Below, in pieces: positions 43,495-52,612 of a stretch of 64,000 bases of DNA. The stretch is from assembly GCF_020873915.1 (NCBI RefSeq), contig NZ_JAHWGP010000018.1:1-64000 (forward strand), written 5' to 3'. The first letter of the stretch is position 1; every line of letters begins with the position of its first letter. The position numbers and the translations under genes are program-made. The notes under the pieces were generated by a model, which was not told the DNA's origin, ran no database searches, and saw only the letters and a list, made by a program, of their open reading frames with translations. Origin of the DNA: Streptomyces sp. DH5 (lineage in GTDB: Bacteria > Actinomycetota > Actinomycetes > Streptomycetales > Streptomycetaceae).

Positions 43495-43515
43495 GGTTAG
43501 GAAACTTTCCTAACC
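43495..43515. promoter_or_regulatory. 21-bp palindromic operator before the GH5 cellulase
   Basis: A perfect palindrome with 10-base arms and a central C; its inner 19 bases read GTTAGGAAACTTTCCTAAC. It ends 21 bases before the cellulase ATG, an ideal place for a repressor. Its A/T content stands out in this GC-rich DNA. The binding protein is unknown and no obvious regulator gene is adjacent. Confidence 0.7.
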
Positions 43516-43536
43516 ATCCGTCCGGACGGAGCCCCC

Positions 43537-44952
43537 ATGACACCGGCACGTCTCCCGTTACGTCCCGCCGTGGCCGCCGCGGCGCTCGCCAGTGCCCTCC
43601 TCCTCACCCTGACCACGGCCCCCGCCGCCCCCGCCGCGTCACCCCCCACCAGCACGGACACCGCCCGGGCGGCCGCCCGGCTCGCCACGGAGATCACCCG
43701 CACCACCACCTGGGACACCGGATACGGCGCCGACGTGTCGATCACCAACCAGGGCGACACCCCGGCCGACGGCTGGACCGTCGAGTTCGACCTGCCCGCC
43801 GGAACGACGGTCGGCAGTCACTGGTCCGCCACCAAGACGCAGCAGGGGCAGCACTACCGCTTCACCAACGTCTCGTACAACGCCACCGTCGCCCCCGGTG
43901 CCCGGCAGAGCTTCGGATTCAACGCCAACGGCACCGGAGCACCCCTCAACTGCAAGATCAACGGTGTCCCCTGCGAAGGTGGCGGCACCCCGACCGACCC
44001 GCCCCGGGCCGGCACGCCCGTGGACGTCAACGGCCGGCTCGAGGTCTGCGGCACCAAACTCTGCAACGAGGACGGCCACCCGGTCCAGCTGCGCGGCATG
44101 AGCACCCACGGCACCCAGTGGTACCCCCAGTGCCTGACCGGGGGATCGCTCGACGCCCTGGCCGAGGACTGGGGGGCCGACGTGCTGCGCGTCTCGACCT
44201 ACGTCCAGGAGGGCGGATACGAGACCGACCCCGCGCACTTCACCGACCTGGCCGACTCCCTGATCCGGCAGGCGAGCGAGCGCGGCATGTACGTGATCGT
44301 CGACTGGCACATGCTCGACCCCGGCGACCCGATGGCGAACCTCGACAACGCGCGGAAGTTCTTCACTGAGATCGCCGACCGCAACAAGGGCCGCGACAAC
44401 ATCCTCTACGAGATCGCCAACGAGCCCAGTGGCGTGAGCTGGTCGCGGATCAAGAGCTACGCCGAGCAGCTCATCCCCGTCGTCCGCGCCGTCGACGCGG
44501 ACGCCCCGATCCTCGTCGGTACCCGCGCCTGGTCCTCGTTCGGTGTGTCCGAGGGCGCCGACGAGTCGGAGGTCGTGAACGACCCGGTCGACGCCTCCAA
44601 CATCATGTACACCTTCCACTTCTACGCCGACTCGCACCGCGACGCGTACCTGGCCGCCCTCTCCCGCGCCGCCGACCGCATCCCGGTGTTCGTCACCGAG
44701 TTCGGCACCCAGAACTACGCCGGCGAGGGCGCGAACGACTTCACCATGTCGCAGCGCTACCTCGACCTGATGGCGGACAAGAAGATCAGCTGGGTGAACT
44801 GGAACTTCTCCGACGACCACCGCTCCGGTGCCGTCTTCCGCACCGGCACGTGCGACAACGGCGGCCCCTGGACCGGCACGTCGTCGCTGAAGCCCGCCGG
44901 CGTCTGGATCCGCGACCGGGTCAGGACCCCGGACACCTTCCCCACCGGCTGA
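43537..44952 (+). CDS. Secreted endoglucanase, CBM2 + GH5
   Basis: A 471-residue secreted glycanase. A signal peptide (VAAAALASALLLTLTTAPAAPAA) is followed by a CBM2 cellulose-binding module (residues ~45-145, WDTGYGADVSITNQG ... YNATVAPGARQSFGF), a short PTDPPRAGTP linker and a GH5 barrel. Acid/base Glu296 lies in IANEPSG and nucleophile Glu388 in VTEFGTQ. VQLRGMSTHGTQWYP is the typical GH5_2-like start. It would cut beta-1,4-glucan internally. A strong palindrome in its promoter implies induction control. Confidence 0.92.
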   Translation: MTPARLPLRPAVAAAALASALLLTLTTAPAAPAASPPTSTDTARAAARLATEITRTTTWDTGYGADVSITNQGDTPADGWTVEFDLPAGTTVGSHWSATKTQQGQHYRFTNVSYNATVAPGARQSFGFNANGTGAPLNCKINGVPCEGGGTPTDPPRAGTPVDVNGRLEVCGTKLCNEDGHPVQLRGMSTHGTQWYPQCLTGGSLDALAEDWGADVLRVSTYVQEGGYETDPAHFTDLADSLIRQASERGMYVIVDWHMLDPGDPMANLDNARKFFTEIADRNKGRDNILYEIANEPSGVSWSRIKSYAEQLIPVVRAVDADAPILVGTRAWSSFGVSEGADESEVVNDPVDASNIMYTFHFYADSHRDAYLAALSRAADRIPVFVTEFGTQNYAGEGANDFTMSQRYLDLMADKKISWVNWNFSDDHRSGAVFRTGTCDNGGPWTGTSSLKPAGVWIRDRVRTPDTFPTG

Positions 44953-44966
44953 CCCGCCCCGTTCCC

Positions 44967-44993
44967 GCCCGTCCGGGCCCGCGCCGGACGGGC
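44967..44993. terminator. Bidirectional terminator between GH5 and SDR genes
   Basis: GCCCGTCCGG 44967-44976 pairs perfectly with CCGGACGGGC 44984-44993 across a seven-base loop, in the convergent gap. Confidence 0.75.
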
Positions 44994-45016
44994 GGCACGG
45001 CGGCACCTCCGCTCCC

Positions 45017-45814
45017 TCAGGGCAGGATCGAGTCGACGTAGCCGCCGTCCACGCGCAGCGCCCCGCCCGTCGTGGCGGACGCCTGGTCGGAACTGAGGTA
45101 GACGACCATGTTCGCGATCTCCTCGGGCTCGATCAGCCGCCGCAGCAGCGACTGCGGCCGGTGCTCGCGCATGAAGGCACGCTGCGCCTCCTCCCACGGG
45201 AGATTCCGGTCCACCAGTTCGTGGACGAAGTCCTCCACCCCGCCAGTGTGCGTGGGCCCGGCGACGACCGAGTTCACCGTGACGCCCGTCCCCGCCGCCT
45301 GCTTGGCGAACCCCCGGCTCACCGCGAGCAGTGCCGTCTTGGACATCCCGTAGTGGATCATCTCCGCCGGAGTGACGATCGCCGAGTCGCTGGTGATGTA
45401 CTGGACGCGCCCCCAGCCGCGCTCCGTCATGCCCGGCAGGAAGAGCCGCGTCAGCCGCACCGCGGCCAGGACGTTCACCTCGAAGTAGCGCCGCCACTCC
45501 TCGTCGGTGATCTCCAGCGGGTCGGCGGGCCCGAAGACGCCGAGGTTGTTGACGAGGATGTCCACCCGCCGCCCCAGGGCCCCGGCCACCTGCTCGGCGC
45601 CCGACTCGGTGGTCACGTCCGCGGCGACCGGCACCACGTCGGCGCCGGGCACCTCGTGCTCGATCGCGGCGGCGCTCCTGCGCACACGTCCGGTGGAGCG
45701 CCCGTTGACCGCGACCCGGGCACCCGACCGGGCGAGTCCGATGGCGATCGCCGCCCCGATGCCCTGGGTGGAACCGGTGACCAGCGCCGTACGGCCTTTC
45801 AGATCGATCTGCAC
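45017..45814 (-). CDS. Short-chain dehydrogenase/reductase
   Basis: A 265-residue classical SDR. The cofactor motif VTGSTQGIGAAIAIGLA starts at residue ~14, with Asn in VNNLGVFG and catalytic Ser and Tyr-x3-Lys in ITSDSAIVTPAEMIHYGMSK. An acidic residue for NAD preference is not evident after the second strand; the basic GRSTGRVRR suggests NADP. It is divergent from PPK2 and has no pathway neighbours, so substrate is unknown. Confidence 0.87.
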   Translation of the reverse strand: MQIDLKGRTALVTGSTQGIGAAIAIGLARSGARVAVNGRSTGRVRRSAAAIEHEVPGADVVPVAADVTTESGAEQVAGALGRRVDILVNNLGVFGPADPLEITDEEWRRYFEVNVLAAVRLTRLFLPGMTERGWGRVQYITSDSAIVTPAEMIHYGMSKTALLAVSRGFAKQAAGTGVTVNSVVAGPTHTGGVEDFVHELVDRNLPWEEAQRAFMREHRPQSLLRRLIEPEEIANMVVYLSSDQASATTGGALRVDGGYVDSILP

Positions 45815-45986
45815 GTCGTGCGTCCCCTTTGCCCTGATCGCGGAGGAAGGTGCTGCTCGCCCGTCGGCTGTCTACGCAACGTACCCGTCCGGGGACGCAG
45901 CCGCCCCCGGGCCAGGTCCTCGGATTACCGCACCTGGTCCGCGGACATACGCTTGCCGTAGAGAACCGGAAAAGGCGGGAGACGAC

Positions 45987-46991
45987 GTGGCGGCCGAACA
46001 CGCGGACCAGCCGGAGGGCCGTACGGAAGCCGGGGAACGTTCCGGCACGAGCGGCGACGATCTGCTCGAAGGGCTGGAGGTGGACACCCGGCGCCCGGAA
46101 CGCCCCGTGCTCCTCGACGCCGACGGCACCCCGATCGAGACCTGGCGGGAGAACCACCCCTACGACCGCAAGGTCCGCCGGGCGGAGTACGACCGGACGA
46201 AGCGCATCCTGCAGGTCGAGCTGCTGAAGATGCAGCGCTGGGTGAAGGACACCGGCCAGCGGATCGTGGTGGTCTGCGAGGGACGGGACGCGGCCGGCAA
46301 GGGCGGCACCATCCAGCGGTTCATGGAGCGCCTCAACCCCCGCGGCGCCCGCGTGGTCGCTCTGGAGAAGCCGACCGAGAGGGAGGCCGGGCAGTGGTAC
46401 TTCCAGCGCTACGTGGCCCACCTCCCGGCCCGGGGCGAGATCGTCTTCTTCGACCGCTCCTGGTACAACCGCGCCGGGGTCGAGCGCGTCATGGGGTTCT
46501 GCTCGGACGAGGAGTACCACCAGTTCCTCCAGCAGACCCCGATGTTCGAGCAACTGCTCACCGACGACGGCATCACGCTGGTGAAGTACTGGTTCTCCGT
46601 GTCCCGGGCCGAGCAGCGGACCCGGTTCGCGATCCGCCAGGTCGATCCGCTGCGGCGCTGGAAACTGTCCCCGATGGACCTCGCCTCACTGGACCTGTGG
46701 GACGACTACACCAAGGCCAAGGTCGAGATGTTCCGGGCCACGGACACCACCCACGCGCCCTGGACCGTGGTGAAGAACAACGACAAGCGCCGGGGCCGGC
46801 TCGAGGCCATGCGCAGTCTCCTCGACCGCTGCGACTACCCCTCCAAGGACCACGGGGCGCTGGGCAAGCCCGACCCGCTGATCGTGGGCGCGGCGGACAC
46901 CCTGCTGGAGGCCGGTGAGGAACCCGCGGTCCTCTCACCGACCCCGCTCGCCGGTCCCGGCGACGGCCCCGGCAGCCATCCGGAGGGCTGA
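45987..46991 (+). CDS. ppk2: Polyphosphate kinase 2 (PPK2 family)
   Basis: A 334-residue polyphosphate:nucleotide phosphotransferase. Walker A GRDAAGKG is at 99-106, the lid and Walker B region FFDRSWYNRAGVERVMGFC follows, and YVAHLPARGEIVFFDRSW is typical of class I PPK2. The N-terminal ~50 residues are acidic and variable. GTG 45987 follows GGGAG. It uses polyphosphate to convert NDP to NTP, or the reverse. It is head-to-head with the SDR gene and tail-to-tail with GH31. Confidence 0.9.
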   Translation: MAAEHADQPEGRTEAGERSGTSGDDLLEGLEVDTRRPERPVLLDADGTPIETWRENHPYDRKVRRAEYDRTKRILQVELLKMQRWVKDTGQRIVVVCEGRDAAGKGGTIQRFMERLNPRGARVVALEKPTEREAGQWYFQRYVAHLPARGEIVFFDRSWYNRAGVERVMGFCSDEEYHQFLQQTPMFEQLLTDDGITLVKYWFSVSRAEQRTRFAIRQVDPLRRWKLSPMDLASLDLWDDYTKAKVEMFRATDTTHAPWTVVKNNDKRRGRLEAMRSLLDRCDYPSKDHGALGKPDPLIVGAADTLLEAGEEPAVLSPTPLAGPGDGPGSHPEG

Positions 46992-46996
46992 CCCGG

Positions 46997-49267
46997 TCAG
47001 CCCAGGGGCACGGTCACCTCGCCCGTACCCCGCGCCTCGGCCCCGCCGGCGACCCGCACCGTGAACGGGCGGTCGGTCCCCGAGGCCGTGACCCGCAGGA
47101 CGTCGCCGTCCCACCGGGCCCGGAACGTCGCGGCGGGCAGCCCCGCCGTGTCCGGCACGATCACCTCGGTCGTGCGGCCGGGCCCGGCCGGCGGGTGCGC
47201 GAGCAGCACCGGCTCGTCCAGCCAGTCGCCGTCCGGGCGGGAGTCGTCGCCGGCCAGGGGCAGCACGGCGCCCTCGCGGACGTACAGGGGGAGGCTGTCG
47301 CAGCCGTGCCGTTCGGTGCGCCAGCACGGGCCGGTGACCCGATCGCCGCTCAGCAGATGGGTCCAGGTCCCGTCCGGCAGGTACACCTCGACCTCGCCGT
47401 CCTCGCTGAACACCGGTGCGACCAGGAGGTCCGGGCCCAGCATGTACTGGCGGTCGAGGGGGCGGCACGCCGGGTCGTGGGGAAACTCCAGCACCATCGG
47501 CCGCATCATCGGCACGCCCGTGTGGTGCGTCTCGGCCGCCGCCCCGTACAGGTAGGGCATCAGGCGGTGCTTGAGCCGGGTGAACCGGCGGGCGACCTCG
47601 ACGGCCTCGTCACCGAACTCCCACGGCACCCGGTACGACGTGGAGCCGTGCAGCCGGCTGTGCGAGGACAGCAGACCGAACGCGAGCCAGCGCTTGAACA
47701 CCTCGGGACTCGGCGTGCCCTCGAAGCCGCCGATGTCGTGGCTCCAGAAGCCGAACCCGCTCAGTGAGAGGGACAGGCCGCCCCGCAGCGATTCGGCCAT
47801 CGCCTCGAAGGACGACCAGCAGTCGCCGCCCCAGTGCACCGGGTACTGCTGTCCGCCCGCCGTCGCGGAGCGGGCGAAGAGCACGGCCTCACCCTGCCCC
47901 CGCTCCTTCTCCAGCAGCTCGAAGACGGTCCGGTTGTACAGGTGCGTGTAGTAGTTGTGCATCCGCTCCGGGTCGGAGCCGTCGTGCCAGACGACGTCGG
48001 TCGGGATGCGCTCGCCGAAGTCGGTCTTGAAGCAGTCCACGCCCTGGTCGAGCAGCGGCCGGAGCTTCGACTGGAACCAGGCGCGGGCGTCCGGGCTGGT
48101 GAAGTCGACCAGGCCCATGCCGGCCTGCCACAGGTCCCACTGCCACACGTCGCCGTTCGCCCGGCGCACCAGGTGCCCGAGGGCGGCGGCCTCCTCGAAC
48201 AGCGGGGACTTCTGCGCGATGTACGGGTTGATCCAGGCGCTGATGCGCAGGCCCTTGTCCTTGAGCCGGGCCAGCATGCCGTCCGGGTCGGGGAAGACGT
48301 CCGGGTCCCACTGGAAGTCGCACCACTGGTACTCGCGCATCCAGAAGCAGTCGAAGTGGAACACGGACAGCGGGATGCCGCGCTCGGCCATGCCGTCGAC
48401 GAACGACGTCACCGTCCCCTCGTCGTAGGAGGTGGTGAAGGAGGTGCTGAGCCACAGGCCGAAGGACCAGGCAGGGGGCAGGGCCGGGCGCCCGGTGAGG
48501 GCGGTGTAGCGGCCGAGGACCTCCTTGGGCGTCGGCCCCGCGACGACGTAGTACTCCAGCGACTGGTCCTCGACGCTGAACTGCACCTCGCCGACGGCCT
48601 CGGAACCGATCTCGAAGGAGACCGCGCCCGGGTGGTTGACGAAGACGCCGTAGCCGCGCGAGGACAGGTAGAACGGGATGTTCTTGTAGGCCTGCTCGCT
48701 GCTCGTGCCGCCGTCGGCCTGCCAGACGTCCACGGTCTGGCCGTTCTTGACGAACGGGGTGAAGCGCTCGCCCAGTCCGTAGACCTGCTCGCCGACGCCG
48801 AGCGAGAGCCGGCTCAGCACGTGGTGCGCGCCCTCGCCGGTCGTGGCGAAGGCCGTGCTCTTGGGGCCGGAGCGGGTCACCTCCCGTCCGTCCGCGTCGA
48901 GGAACGTCAGCCCGAAGGGGCCGGCGCCGTCGAGCCGCACGGTCAGGGGACCACTGGTCAGCTCGGTGACCGTGCCGGCGCGGCGTACCGCACCCGCCCC
49001 GTCCGGCTCACCGGTCAGCGCGAAGTCGGGGCCCGGCCGGTGCTTGCCCGCGTGATGGGTGACCCGGACACCGATGACGCCCTCGGCGGGGGAGAAGCAC
49101 TCGACCGTGATCAGCGGGGCGTTGAGGGTGTCGCCTCTGCGTGTCACCTTCTTCACGGAGGCGTATCCGGTGAAGCGCTTCGATTCGGAGCGCACGTCAC
49201 GCACTTCGGTGGCATACGTGATCTGGACGCCGTCGCGGACGCGCCAGAAGCCGTCAGTGAATTTCAT
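46997..49267 (-). CDS. yicI: Alpha-xylosidase YicI-like, GH31
   Basis: A 756-residue cytosolic glycosidase. The start MKFTDGFWRVRDGVQ is the YicI signature. The nucleophile Asp416 is in KTDFGERIP and acid/base Asp482 in HWGGDCWSSF, at exactly the residue numbers of E. coli YicI. No signal peptide. The family releases alpha-xylose from isoprimeverose and xyloglucan oligosaccharides. It is divergent from the sugar importer and GH1 gene, so imported xylosylated gluco-oligosaccharides are a likely substrate. Confidence 0.93.
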   Translation of the reverse strand: MKFTDGFWRVRDGVQITYATEVRDVRSESKRFTGYASVKKVTRRGDTLNAPLITVECFSPAEGVIGVRVTHHAGKHRPGPDFALTGEPDGAGAVRRAGTVTELTSGPLTVRLDGAGPFGLTFLDADGREVTRSGPKSTAFATTGEGAHHVLSRLSLGVGEQVYGLGERFTPFVKNGQTVDVWQADGGTSSEQAYKNIPFYLSSRGYGVFVNHPGAVSFEIGSEAVGEVQFSVEDQSLEYYVVAGPTPKEVLGRYTALTGRPALPPAWSFGLWLSTSFTTSYDEGTVTSFVDGMAERGIPLSVFHFDCFWMREYQWCDFQWDPDVFPDPDGMLARLKDKGLRISAWINPYIAQKSPLFEEAAALGHLVRRANGDVWQWDLWQAGMGLVDFTSPDARAWFQSKLRPLLDQGVDCFKTDFGERIPTDVVWHDGSDPERMHNYYTHLYNRTVFELLEKERGQGEAVLFARSATAGGQQYPVHWGGDCWSSFEAMAESLRGGLSLSLSGFGFWSHDIGGFEGTPSPEVFKRWLAFGLLSSHSRLHGSTSYRVPWEFGDEAVEVARRFTRLKHRLMPYLYGAAAETHHTGVPMMRPMVLEFPHDPACRPLDRQYMLGPDLLVAPVFSEDGEVEVYLPDGTWTHLLSGDRVTGPCWRTERHGCDSLPLYVREGAVLPLAGDDSRPDGDWLDEPVLLAHPPAGPGRTTEVIVPDTAGLPAATFRARWDGDVLRVTASGTDRPFTVRVAGGAEARGTGEVTVPLG

Positions 49268-49327
49268 GGTCTTCCTCGGAGAGTGAGGGTGGCGGAGGGG
49301 CGAGTGTCAGCCTCTGACCAGCAACTA

Positions 49328-49351
49328 TGACAGGCGCTGTGGAGCCTGTCA
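49328..49351. promoter_or_regulatory. Inverted repeat upstream of yicI
   Basis: TGACAGGC and GCCTGTCA arms, perfect over eight bases, spaced by eight. About 60 bases upstream of the yicI start on the minus strand. Confidence 0.5.
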
Positions 49352-49482
49352 CGCCTTGGTGCGAGCAGATCGTGCGGCCGGGGGGCTAGCGCGACCGGCT
49401 TCCGCTGGCGTATTAGTAATCAGGCCAAACAAATTACACCCGGTGCAGCGCCGAGCGACACCTCGGCGCGAGCTGCTTCTAG

Positions 49483-49496
49483 TCGAAGCGCTTCAC
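49483..49496. promoter_or_regulatory. LacI-type operator candidate upstream of the sugar importer
   Basis: The palindromic core GAAGCGCTTC (49485-49494) with flanks TC and AC. The CGCT centre resembles LacI-family operators; it differs from the TGAGAGCGCTCTCA core used before the protease and GH64 genes. Confidence 0.5.
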
Positions 49497-49560
49497 CAGA
49501 CTCCCTGAAAGAGCCACCGGCTCGGCACACGCCGGGCCGGTCCCACACAAGGGCCCCACC

Positions 49561-50820
49561 GTGACAGCACATCCCCCGGTTGCCGCACCCCACCTGCGCG
49601 AACGCCCGCGCAGCGCCGTCACCTCGCTGGCCGCCGTCTCCGTCCTCGTCCTCGGAGTCGCGCTGACCGGCTGCGCACAGCAGCGCGACGGCGACGTCTA
49701 CACCGTGATGAACTCCTCGACCGACGAGACCTACCACCGCTGGGACGCCGAGGCGATGGCCCGCTGCGGCGAGCGGCTGGGGGTCACTATCGAACAGCAG
49801 AGCGTCCCCGCGTCCCAGGTGATGACGAAGGCGCTGCGCATGGCCTCGTCCAAGTCCCTGCCGGACATCGTGCAGTTCGACGCCTCCGAGATGCCGACCT
49901 TCGCCGAGGCCGGCGGACTGGTCGACCTGCGCAGCCTGGGTCTGGAGACCGAGGGCGTCCCCGAGGGCATCGTCGACTTCGGCTCGTACGAGGGCACGTA
50001 CTACGGCGCGGCCCGCTCCGTGAACACCCTCGCGCTGTTCTACGACAAGGACGTCCTCGACGCGGCGGGGGCCGAGGTGCCGGCCACCTGGGACGAGTTG
50101 CGGCAGACGGCGAAGGAGCTGACCCGGGGCAAGCGGTACGGCCTGGCGCTCAGCGCGGGCGGCGCGGAGGACGGCGTCTTCCAGTTCACCCCGTTCATGT
50201 GGTCCAACGGCGGTGACGAGAGGGACCTCGACAGCCCGGAGGTGGTCGAGGCGCTCGACTACTGGAAGGCGCTGCTCGAGGACGGGTCCCTCTCCAAGTC
50301 CACGGTCAACTGGACACAGGCCGACGTGAACGACCAGTTCATGGCGGGCAACGCGGCGATGATGATCAACGGCCCGTGGCAGGTGGAGACCCTCAACACC
50401 AAGAAGTCGCTGAACTGGGGGATCGCACGGATTCCCGTCCCCGAGCCGGGCGCCGACTCGGTGGGACCGCTCGGCGGCGCCGTGCTCACCGTGCCGGACA
50501 CCGGCGATCCAGAGCGCCAGAAGACGGCCGGCCGGATCGTCGCCTGCCTGACGGGCGAGGAGGAACAGCTCACCTACGCGCTGAACAGCTGGATGGTCCC
50601 GGCCCACGGGAAGGCCGCCGCCCAGTGGCGCGAGCAGGTGCCCGAACTGGACGCGCTGGCCGACCAGGTCGCCGCCGCCAGGTCCCGCACCGCCCAGCTC
50701 GGCGCCGGCTGGTCGGGCGTCTCGCTCGCCCTGCAGAGCGCCTTCCAGTCCGCCCTGACCGGCCAGTCCAGCGAGGCCGCCCTGAAGCGCGCACAGCAGC
50801 GCGCCACGAGCGGGAACTGA
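49561..50820 (+). CDS. Sugar ABC transporter substrate-binding lipoprotein (CUT1)
   Basis: A 419-residue receptor. A long N-region precedes the hydrophobic core and lipobox ALTGC (Cys near residue 39). The mature domain is an extracellular solute-binding protein family 1 type: DIVQFDASEMPTFAEAGGLVDL, ATWDELRQTAKEL, WTQADVNDQFMAGNAAMMINGPWQ. It should capture oligosaccharides for the two permeases downstream; neighbouring GH31 and GH1 suggest xylosylated or beta-linked gluco-oligosaccharides. The GTG start is 12 bases before nothing better, with a weak ribosome site. Confidence 0.88.
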   Translation: MTAHPPVAAPHLRERPRSAVTSLAAVSVLVLGVALTGCAQQRDGDVYTVMNSSTDETYHRWDAEAMARCGERLGVTIEQQSVPASQVMTKALRMASSKSLPDIVQFDASEMPTFAEAGGLVDLRSLGLETEGVPEGIVDFGSYEGTYYGAARSVNTLALFYDKDVLDAAGAEVPATWDELRQTAKELTRGKRYGLALSAGGAEDGVFQFTPFMWSNGGDERDLDSPEVVEALDYWKALLEDGSLSKSTVNWTQADVNDQFMAGNAAMMINGPWQVETLNTKKSLNWGIARIPVPEPGADSVGPLGGAVLTVPDTGDPERQKTAGRIVACLTGEEEQLTYALNSWMVPAHGKAAAQWREQVPELDALADQVAAARSRTAQLGAGWSGVSLALQSAFQSALTGQSSEAALKRAQQRATSGN

Positions 50821-50831
50821 GGTACGCCCCC

Positions 50832-51779
50832 ATGACCACCTCCACCGCCCCGGCGCCCGCGAAGACGCCCCGCGAGGCCGCGGCGCCCGACCCGGCCCGC
50901 ACGCGCCGGCGCCGCAGGCTCACCCAGTGGGGCTTCGTCGCGCCCGCCGTCGTCTTCATGCTGCTGTTCTTCGGCTACCCGCTCGTCCGCAACGTCGTGA
51001 TGAGCTTCCAGCACTACACCCCGAAGACGTTCTTCACCGGCGAGGCCCCGTTCAACGGCACCGACAACTGGGCGTCCGTCTTCCAGGACGCCCTCTTCGG
51101 CAAGGCGCTCTGGCACACCCTCGTGTTCACCGCCGGCTCGCTGCTCGGCCAGTTCTGCATCGGCCTCGCCCTCGCCGTCTTCTTCAACCGCAGGTTCCCC
51201 CTCGGCGGTGTCCTGCGGTCGCTGATCCTGCTGCCCTGGCTCGTGCCCATGGTGGTGTCCGGCATCGTCTGGCGACGCATCCTCGACCAGGACACCGGCG
51301 TACTGAACACCTTCCTCGACACCCTCGGCCTCGGCGGGCACACCCCGTGGCTGACCAGCCCCGGCATGGCCCTGCTCTCGGTGATCCTGGTCAACATCTG
51401 GATCGGCATCCCGTTCAACATGGTCATCCTCTACGGCGGCCTCCAGGAGATCCCCAAGGAGCTGTACGAGGCGGCCTCCCTGGACGGCGCCTCCGCCTGG
51501 CGGACCTTCCGTTCCGTCACCCTGCCGGTGCTCAAGCCGGTGATCACGGTCGTCCTCGTGCTGGGTTTCATGTCGACGGTCAAGATCCTCGACCTGATCC
51601 TCGCCCTCACCGACGGCGGCCCCGCCGACGCCACCCAGACCCTGGGCACGCTCACCTACCAGAACTCCTTCGTGGAGCTGGACTTCGGTGCCGGAGCGGT
51701 CGTCGGCAACGTACTCATCCTGATCTCCGCGGTGTTCGCGGTGTTCTACCTGCGGGCCAACCGCACCGAGGGGAAGTGA
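50832..51779 (+). CDS. Sugar ABC transporter permease (MalF/LacF type)
   Basis: A 315-residue membrane protein with six predicted helices. The cytoplasmic EAA loop reads [31 protein letters not shown], where it would contact an ATPase. ATG 50832 is 12 bases after the binding-protein stop. The N-terminus is proline/arginine-rich. Partner of the next permease. Confidence 0.9.
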   Translation: MTTSTAPAPAKTPREAAAPDPARTRRRRRLTQWGFVAPAVVFMLLFFGYPLVRNVVMSFQHYTPKTFFTGEAPFNGTDNWASVFQDALFGKALWHTLVFTAGSLLGQFCIGLALAVFFNRRFPLGGVLRSLILLPWLVPMVVSGIVWRRILDQDTGVLNTFLDTLGLGGHTPWLTSPGMALLSVILVNIWIGIPFNMVILYGGLQEIPKELYEAASLDGASAWRTFRSVTLPVLKPVITVVLVLGFMSTVKILDLILALTDGGPADATQTLGTLTYQNSFVELDFGAGAVVGNVLILISAVFAVFYLRANRTEGK

Positions 51780-51784
51780 CCGAC

Positions 51785-52612
51785 ATGGCCGCTCACGCAC
51801 CCACCGCGTCCCGCCGCCGCTGGGGATCCACCGTCGCGGGGCTGCTCGTCCTCGCCGTGATGCTCTTCCCGCTGTACTGGATGCTCAACACCGCGCTCCA
51901 GCCGGACTCCGGCCTGCTCCAGGTCGCCCCGGTGCCCGCCGGCCTCGACCTCTCCGGGTTCTCCGAGGCCCTGGGCGACCAGGGCGGCCACCTGCTGACC
52001 TCGCTGGTCGTCTCGTTCGGCGCCGTCGCCATCTGCCTGGCCGTCTCCGCCCCCGCAGCGTACGGACTGGCCCGCTTCGGCCTGCGCGGGTCACGCACCA
52101 TCGTCTTCGGCACCCTCATCACGCAGATGGTGCCGGGCATCGTCATCGCCAACGCCCTCTACAGCTCCTACGTCGACCTGGGTCTGGTCAACTCCTACTT
52201 CGGCCTCATGCTGGCGGACGCCTCGCTCGGCATCCCGTTCGCCATCGTGCTGATGCGCTCCTTCATGGTGTCCATCCCGGGCGAGGTCGTCGAGGCCGCC
52301 GAGATCGACGGAGCCGGGCCGGTACGGGTCTTCCTGCGCGTGGTGCTCCCGATGAGCCGCAACGCGCTGATCACCTCCGGCCTGTTCGCGTTCCTGTTCG
52401 CGTGGAGCGACTTCATGTTCGCCCTCACCCTGAACACCACCGACGACGTCAAGCCGATCACGCTGGGCATCTACCAGTACATCGGCGCCCACGTCGGCGA
52501 CTGGGGCTCGGTCATGGCCGCGTCCGTGCTCTCCGCCGTACCGGCCGCGATCCTGCTCGTCCTCGCCCAGAAGTACATCGCCGCCGGCATCACCGGCGGC
52601 TCCGTCAAGTGA
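51785..52612 (+). CDS. Sugar ABC transporter permease (MalG/LacG type)
   Basis: A 275-residue membrane protein with six helices and EAA loop [26 protein letters not shown]. It forms the heterodimeric channel with the upstream permease. No ATPase gene follows. In Streptomyces such CUT1 importers are usually energised by the shared ATPase MsiK encoded elsewhere. Its last bases overlap the GTG of the GH1 gene. Confidence 0.9.
   Translation: MAAHAPTASRRRWGSTVAGLLVLAVMLFPLYWMLNTALQPDSGLLQVAPVPAGLDLSGFSEALGDQGGHLLTSLVVSFGAVAICLAVSAPAAYGLARFGLRGSRTIVFGTLITQMVPGIVIANALYSSYVDLGLVNSYFGLMLADASLGIPFAIVLMRSFMVSIPGEVVEAAEIDGAGPVRVFLRVVLPMSRNALITSGLFAFLFAWSDFMFALTLNTTDDVKPITLGIYQYIGAHVGDWGSVMAASVLSAVPAAILLVLAQKYIAAGITGGSVK

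Larger units (their letters stand above)
49268..49560. other. Divergent control region of yicI and the sugar importer
   Basis: It holds an inverted repeat TGACAGGC-N8-GCCTGTCA (49328-49351), an unusually A/T-rich patch (49410-49437) that probably contains -10 sequences, and a LacI-like GAAGCGCTTC core (49485-49494) 66 bases before the binding-protein GTG. Confidence 0.6.
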
